10,711 bases of DNA, taken from Cudoniella acicularis (Eukaryota; Ascomycota; Leotiomycetes; Helotiales; Helotiaceae). The notes under the pieces were generated by a model that was not told the origin of the DNA, did no database searches, and worked only from the letters and a program-made list of their open reading frames with translations. How positions within the stretch are numbered: the first letter of the stretch is position 1; the number at the start of each line of letters is the position of its first letter. A program made the translations under genes and the position numbers. Below are positions 6,432-10,711 of this stretch, in pieces. The stretch is taken from assembly GCA_013054445.1 (NCBI GenBank), contig JAAMPI010001765.1, positions 1 to 10,711 of the forward strand, in the 5' to 3' direction.

Positions 6432-7248
6432 ATGATCGGCATTTAGGTCACAACAACGACCCCGACGACCTCTTTACACCCTCATACAGTCAAGAAGAAT
6501 GGGACCGTCTACGAGAATTTAATGATTCTGTAGATTGGTCCTTTTTCTTCCACCATGGTGATCTCAGCTCGGGCCTGGACAACGGCTACAATGCCAAAGA
6601 AGCCGATGCTTCACCATTTCTTCAATCAACACAAAACGATTATGTCTCAACACCATCTGGTTTCACAATACTTGATGAGTTCTTACTCAATGATCCAATG
6701 GACTTCAGATACGCAGACACAGAGACAGGGAGTACGATCACCCCTGTGCTCCAGCCGTCGCCAGAGTCGCAAAGCAACCGTTCCGGGTCTTGTTCGACAC
6801 CCGAGACAGCTGAGATCAAGCATGCTCCAATTGCTTCAAGTACCGAATCGCCAGTGTATCAATGTCCACGATGTTCCCAGACCAGAAAATCAAAAGGGGA
6901 ACTCAAGTATGTACCCAATTAAGATTATACTCTTTACCCCATTCAGAATTTCAGCTAACAGATCTTTTTTGCAGTCGTCACATCAACACTCACAACCGGC
7001 CATTCAAATGCCATTGTGGCGAAAGCAGAGCGACGAGAACAGACCTCAAGCGTCACCAGGTTAAGCACGAAAAGACCCGTATGTATTTCTGCTCAGCAAA
7101 ACGTTGCGTATACAATGCGGATGGACCAAAAGTTGGCTTCCAACGTCGACTGGACAATGCGAAGAGACATATTCGAACAGCCCATAAAGACAACCCGGGC
7201 ATACACGTGTTGCGAGAGGATAATGAAGGAAGACTGTATGAGATGTGA
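6432..7248 (+). CDS. C2H2 zinc-finger protein (transcription factor type)
   Basis: The coding frame is clear from at least 6447 to 6906 and resumes at 6975 after a 68-nt intron (6907-6974; CTCAA/GTATGT, branch CTAAC, TTTTTTGCAG). It ends at TGA 7246-7248. The N-terminal part is acidic and Ser/Thr/Pro-rich (DPDDLFTPSYSQEEWDRL, then SPESQSNRSGSCSTPET). Finger 1 is YQCPRC...RHINTH (C-x2-C-x12-H-x3-H), split by the intron. Finger 2 is FKCHC...RHQVKH, with C-x1-C instead of C-x2-C. A third, longer candidate is FCSAKRC...RHIRTAH (C-x4-C-x20-H-x4-H). Such proteins bind DNA in the nucleus. The start is unresolved. ATG 6432 has an excellent context (CACCACAATG) but is one frame off and stops after MIGI. 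The first in-frame ATG is 6698. Alternatively an upstream exon is spliced to 6447 (branch CTAAC 6409-6413, acceptor TTTAG). Confidence 0.75.
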
Positions 7249-7278
7249 GCAGAGTTGAAGGGGTCGCTTATTTGAAAG

Positions 7279-8266
7279 ATGTTAGAAGACGATTTACGAT
7301 ATATTCCAATGGATACGAATGATTCTCAGAGTGCTTTAAATCGACTGGATAAACAACACAACACAGCTTGGTTTTGGGACCCGGCCTTCTCTGGTGTAGA
7401 CGTTCCTGCCGACTCGCGACCAAGAAATATTACCTCGCCCAGCAACAGTTCGCAAGATCACACCGAACCTCATGAATCGGATTTAGATTCTTTCACGGGC
7501 ACTTTTGGATATATGACGAATGGTTTCTGTACGCCTTATGATAAGGTTCAACGCCCAGAAAATCCTTGGAACGGCGCAGAATTAGAATATGTCTATCCCC
7601 GGTACTTGGCGACGAGTAAGCTTTTTTTCTCCTTTCTGGAAGGCGGGCAGTTTGAGAATGCAATAGCCATGTTTAGATGCATACAAAACAGTCTTGCAGG
7701 AGATTTCACGCTTGCCGTTGGTATGACATACTTTCAATGTTTACTTCTACCCCTGCTGACTGCAAACAGCTCCTAATGAAGAAGGGATGCTTGAACGCCT
7801 TCGTCATTTGAGTGATTTGAACAATTCATTGTTTGGACTTTTTGAGAGGAAGCAGAAATCACTCCCAAACTCCGACAACATCTCATCCCTTGCACAATTC
7901 CGGGAGAGTGTAAATAATATAGTCCAGGGGTATCCCGCTAGCCACGATAGACCTTGTTTGCTCCAGAAGTTCTGGTTTCGACATACTGACTCTAAGGACC
8001 CACAAGACCAGACGCGTATTCAGGATTTGCAGTGGATCAATCTAGGGATACCGAGGGAACATCTACCTCCTCGAAAATGGAGTTACCGGTGCCAAACTTT
8101 TGTCTATCACACCGTGCAACATTTATACTTCGGCTCAGAAATTCCGCCATCTCGAGAAGTTCATTTAAACATTAGAAGATATTGGGCAATCTCTTCGTCC
8201 AAGCAGCCTTATCTATCTTTTGTTTCAGATGAACTGATATTCCGGAGAGGCACGGAAGACGTCTAA
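7279..8266 (+). CDS. Unknown protein downstream of the zinc finger, two exons
   Basis: Exon 1 is 7279-7720 and exon 2 is 7770-8266, giving 312 residues. The 49-nt intron has donor GTTG/GTATGA, branch CTGAC and acceptor AAACAG, and joins the two frames exactly (Ala codon G/CT). Nothing is recognised with certainty. Residues about 1-95 are polar and probably disordered. A helical stretch follows (YLATSKLFFSFLEGGQFENA), then MLERLRHLSDLNNSLFGLFE after the splice. The C-terminal half is basic and aromatic (WFRHTD, PRKWSYRCQTFVYHTVQHLY). It is only 30 nt from the zinc-finger stop and in the same frame. A phase-compatible intron from GTGAGC (7245) to CAGAG (ends 7331) would fuse both into one protein. 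Past the TAA, a shifted frame continues coding-like (SPKQDGKLLTAVSTCVGDDW), so the C-terminus may be truncated by a frameshift. Confidence 0.6.
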
Positions 8267-8573
8267 GTCCTAAGCAGGACGGTAAACTGCTTACCGCGGT
8301 GTCGACTTGTGTTGGAGATGATTGGATATTCCACCTCACCAACACATATTGAACAGCATGGCCCTTCGGCGATATACACAGCCCTCCCCTGGATTCTATT
8401 CCAGATCATGTTCTATTGCATGGCCCTTCGGCGATATCCACAGCCCTCCCCTAGATTATAGTCCAGATCATGTTCTATTGCATGGCCCTTCGGCGATATC
8501 CATAGCCTTCCCCTGGATTCTAGTCCCGCTCATGTTTTTATTGCATGGCTGTGGTATTCCTATACCGAGGTAG
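8267..8573 (+). other. Decayed coding-like sequence containing a minisatellite
   Basis: No intact gene lies here. Right after the TAA at 8264-8266, a frame one base off reads SPKQDGKLLTAVSTCVGDDW and ends at TGA 8349-8351. The 62-bp array then fills 8357-8550. The last repeat copy reads HGPSAISIAFPWILVPLMF, then GCGIPIPR, to TAG 8571-8573, and the same frame continues behind the stop. The pattern suggests the broken 3' part of the preceding gene rather than ordinary intergenic DNA. Confidence 0.45.
8357..8550. repeat. 62-bp tandem repeat, three copies plus a stub
   Basis: Copies start at 8357, 8419 and 8481, each opening CATGGCCCTTCGGCGATAT. The third copy is 63 bp because of an extra T, and a fourth stub CATGGC begins at 8544. 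Copies differ at a handful of positions (ATACAC, ATCCAC and ATCCAT; TGGATTCTA and TAGATTATA). Because 62 is not a multiple of three, each copy is read in a different frame, so the array is not coding as it stands. Confidence 0.95.
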
Positions 8574-9099
8574 CTGTGTGTTGAGGAAAAAGCGCAACTT
8601 TATCACGTTATGGTAAGCTCAGGATTGCAGTCTTGCCTAACTGATTATTTGAACTTATTTCCTTGCTGTAACATCCCTATTACTTCAGACAGAATATCCG
8701 AGCGTTGTAAGAGGCCAGGAACAGCTTCTCCAACATTTCCCGCTGCTTGGGAACATCACGTTTTCGCCACTTGCCGGAGGAGGAAAGAATATTTGGTTTC
8801 TTTAGTATGGGATCCCCGGACTTGGGATAGTTTGGACTTTATCTTTTTTTTTAATTTTTTTCAAAGGCATGAAATCAAACACAACAGCTATGTCTTAACA
8901 TTCATTGTTTGGCAGTGCACTGGAGTTGGGTCTTGACACTTGCAGTCAAGGAGCTCTTTTGCACACAGACTGGGTCTTCGCACAACACAGCCAAGCAGTC
9001 TTTAGAGAACGTCAATCCTCCAACATGACTCCCGCGGCAGTATGGCATACTCTGAATTGTCGGGTGTATGTGTGTTATTGGGGATCCAAGTCGAGTTGA
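8574..9099 (+). pseudogene. Three coding-like exons of an unrecognised protein, probably a gene relic
   Basis: Frames join across two consensus introns: 8613-8688 (ATG/GTAAGC, CTAAC at 8637-8641, CTTCAG) and 8805-8915 (TTTA/GTATGG, CTTAAC, TTGGCAG). Exon pieces are 8574-8612 (CVEEKAQLYHVM), 8689-8804 (TEYPSVVRGQEQLLQHFPLL then GNITFSPLAGGGKNIWFL) and 8916-9099 (ALELGLDTCSQGALLHTDWV through NMTPAAVW to TGA). Both junctions keep frame. The only Met before the first intron is the codon ending exon 1 (8610-8612), so the piece could be a 100-residue gene beginning there. More likely it is the 3' end of the gene starting at 7279, cut off by the frameshift, the repeat array and TAG 8571-8573. No family is recognised. 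Confidence 0.4.
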
Positions 9100-9354
9100 T
9101 AGGGTCTGGTTCAGGCAACAGGACGACCAGAGCTTTAAAGACGCTCAAACTAGATCAAAACTTTTCAGATGAACTGCTATTTGCTCCCATGCTGCCGGCT
9201 TGTATCAGATTGTGAATCCATTAGAATCAGTGGAGTCATGGTGCTCCGAAGTTTCAACTTGATCCATTATATCCTTTCCTATTACGAAGGACTGTTGTTC
9301 TAGCCTTGGATCCTCTATAGTCGGCGCTGTGTCGTCGCTTTGAAAAGCAGTAAG
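9100..9354. other. Short gap between a plus-strand gene relic and the HET gene 3' end
   Basis: Both flanking genes end here (convergent). A frame spanning about 9005-9214 reads coding-like (LGIQVELIGSGSGNRTTRAL, then NFSDELLF) to TGA. It includes TTTCAGATGAACTG (9163-9176), which also occurs at 8223-8236. Nothing else is seen. Confidence 0.4.
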
Positions 9355-10652
9355 CTAGGTGCCATCCGGATAATATTCGTTGATGACTAGACACTGACTA
9401 GGTATGGGACCAAGGAGAGCTTCGCTATGTTTAAGTCCAAGGATGGAGCATTCGCCTACGACTTGGTACCGGCCTCCTTCCACACGCCGAAGTAATATTG
9501 GTGTTTTGCAACCCAAGAGAACAGGAATGATGTCTCCTGATTGCGCTTTAGCTAGTCCAAGGCCAATATATCCTTCGTTGGTGGTGAAGAAAGACCAGCC
9601 CTCAAGGGTGGTAACAACAGGATGGCCAAGGCTGAGTGGGGTATTGAAACTTTCCGGCAGCTGCTGATCGTCGGATTGGGGATTTTCGACAAACGTTTGA
9701 AGAGAACTGAAGAAAATGCCATGTTGTCCATCTTTTAGGTCTGTAAGAGACTCTATATCACATATAGTCAGTCAGAAGGCAGTCAACACACTTTAACCAC
9801 CTCTGTATGCCTTCTGCATGACATCCGTTGGAGCTAATCGCCAGATTTCTCGCGTGAGGTCCTTGACTGTATTACCGCGAATATTGGCCCTCTCAGCGTG
9901 TTTCACTATAGCTGATTTAACACCTGTGACTCGCAGTATCCCAGATCCCATATACTTGGCCTTTCCCACAGACTGCCCACTGGCAAACTGTCTGTTGAAT
10001 CCACGAGGGAGAGCAGAATTGCTCAGATCAGGTACCCCTGCAACCAGAATCTTAGAATCATTACGCTTGCTTAATAGTTAAGGAAGAGAGCAAAATGTCC
10101 CAGGAGTCGTGAGACGTGAATTCAACTAGAATAACGGTATGTCACAAAACTCCCAGGACATTAAAGATGTGGGAATAATGGTCCGAGGTGACTTACATAG
10201 GGAACGTCATATCTCTTTCGCCTCAAATCGCAAAGCCGGAGAACTTTAAGTTCTTGAAGCTGCTTAACGTATCGAAAGACAAAATCTTGGTAGACACCAC
10301 CAATTGTGTTTGCATAGTTGGGTTTGATGATGATGGCTTTTTCTCGTTCGATGCGCAAGTTCAAGAGGGTGTACACCACATCTCTGGGATCGGAATACTT
10401 GGAGTTATTTAATTTGGGAACTAGTGCTGGGAATGCCAATCTCTCGGGACTGCACAAGCTCCAAGCTATTTGGAGACGTTGAGCGAGGTCTGGATGTAGA
10501 GATTCCACTGCGTTTGCTGCCTCGTTGTAACGTCCTGTTGTCACGTGGTATTCGATATCACGTGAGCCGTTGGGTTTAATCGCCGTTGAAGTGTCAAGCA
10601 GATCAGGGTAGGACGTCATCTCGCTAAGACATAAGAAGTTGAGCACGCAGCT
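9355..10652 (-). CDS. HET-domain (heterokaryon incompatibility) protein, C-terminal part
   Basis: Three exons are visible: 10652-10197, 10050-9801 and 9740-9355 (TAG 9357-9355). Introns are 146 nt (TAT/GTAAGT to TCTAAG, phase 0) and 60 nt (AGAG/GTGGTT, branch CTGAC, CTTACAG, phase 1). The first exon opens after an acceptor (CTTTGTAG at 10653), so the gene continues beyond the window and the N-terminal HET core is not seen. The visible 363 residues carry the family's hallmark block YSDPRDVVYTLLNL (usual form CSDPRDRVYALLGL), then IIIKPNYANTIGGVYQDFVF. VPDL stands where PSWVPDW is usual. The terminal module is GWSFFTTNEGYIGLGLAKAQ, GDIIPVLLGC, PILLRR, YQVVGE. HET proteins trigger cell death on fusion of incompatible fungal individuals; whether this one is active is unknown. 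The frame is intact throughout. Confidence 0.85.
10094..10162. repeat. Imperfect inverted repeat inside the HET intron
   Basis: AATGTCCCAGGAGT (10094-10107) and ACTCCCAGGACATT (10149-10162) pair at 12 of 14 positions, separated by 41 nt. Both arms lie within the 146-nt intron, the longest intron seen in this window. It could fold the intron or mark a short insertion. Confidence 0.7.
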
Positions 10653-10711
10653 CTACAAAGGAAAACTATATGGCTATATAGGTGGTGTTCTGGTATAGAT
10701 CACGGGATCCA

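Noticed and set aside
6555..7064. 169-codon plus-strand frame over the zinc-finger gene
   Set aside because: It is out of frame with the zinc ligands and runs through the intron; a shadow.
8322..8573. Plus-strand frame through the 62-bp repeats as a repeat protein
   Set aside because: The unit length is not a multiple of three, so copies encode unrelated peptides.
9066..9102. A third intron (GTATGT..GATAG) in the 8574-9099 relic
   Set aside because: The ends and phase fit, but 37 nt is below usual fungal intron length, and no branch site is convincing.
9404..10081. Plus-strand frames opposite the HET exons
   Set aside because: Antisense to exons with clear HET family motifs and matching splice phases.
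10188..10412. Plus-strand frame at the right end
   Set aside because: Antisense shadow of the SDPRD-containing HET exon.

Overview
The window reads as nuclear DNA of a filamentous ascomycete. The reasons are introns of about 50-150 nt with GT..AG ends and CTGAC/CTAAC-type branch sites, CT-rich leaders, and the protein families present: fungal BTB/POZ, C2H2 zinc finger and a HET-domain protein. The BTB family style suggests a Leotiomycete (Helotiales-like) genome, but that is inference. No rRNA, tRNA, CRISPR array or intact transposon was seen.

Layout, left to right. 1-749 is low-complexity intergenic DNA (a G20 run, a 9-bp and a 7-bp minisatellite) with one doubtful small ORF. 750-1858 (-) is an intact two-exon BTB protein. 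1859-3031 is intergenic. 3032-4313 (-) is a diverged paralogue of the first BTB gene, with the same phase-0 intron position but two breaks: a frame break at an A9 tract and an in-frame TAG. Past that TAG the frame stays open for 71 codons that repeat a C-terminal motif also found once in the first BTB protein. 4877-5182 (-) is a small three-helix membrane protein that looks like the C-terminal half of a DUF998-like protein. 5660-6103 (-) is a small Ser/Thr-rich two-exon gene whose C-terminus appears frameshifted.

A divergent intergenic region (6104-6431) with short repeats and a palindrome leads to a C2H2 zinc-finger gene (about 6432-7248, +) with an unresolved 5' end. It is followed in the same frame by a two-exon gene of unknown function (7279-8266, +), which may be part of the same transcript. 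From 8267 to about 9176 the + strand holds decayed coding-like sequence: a 62-bp tandem triplication and two well-formed introns joining short coding-like exons. The right end (9355-10652, -) is the C-terminal part of a HET-domain protein, three exons visible, its 5' end lost at the window edge.

Taken together, paralogous BTB genes, a HET gene, an orphan zinc-finger gene and several broken frames describe a fast-evolving accessory region rather than a metabolic cluster. No shared pathway is evident. All splice sites were placed by eye from consensus and reading-frame continuity. Single-base frame breaks could be assembly errors, especially in homopolymers.
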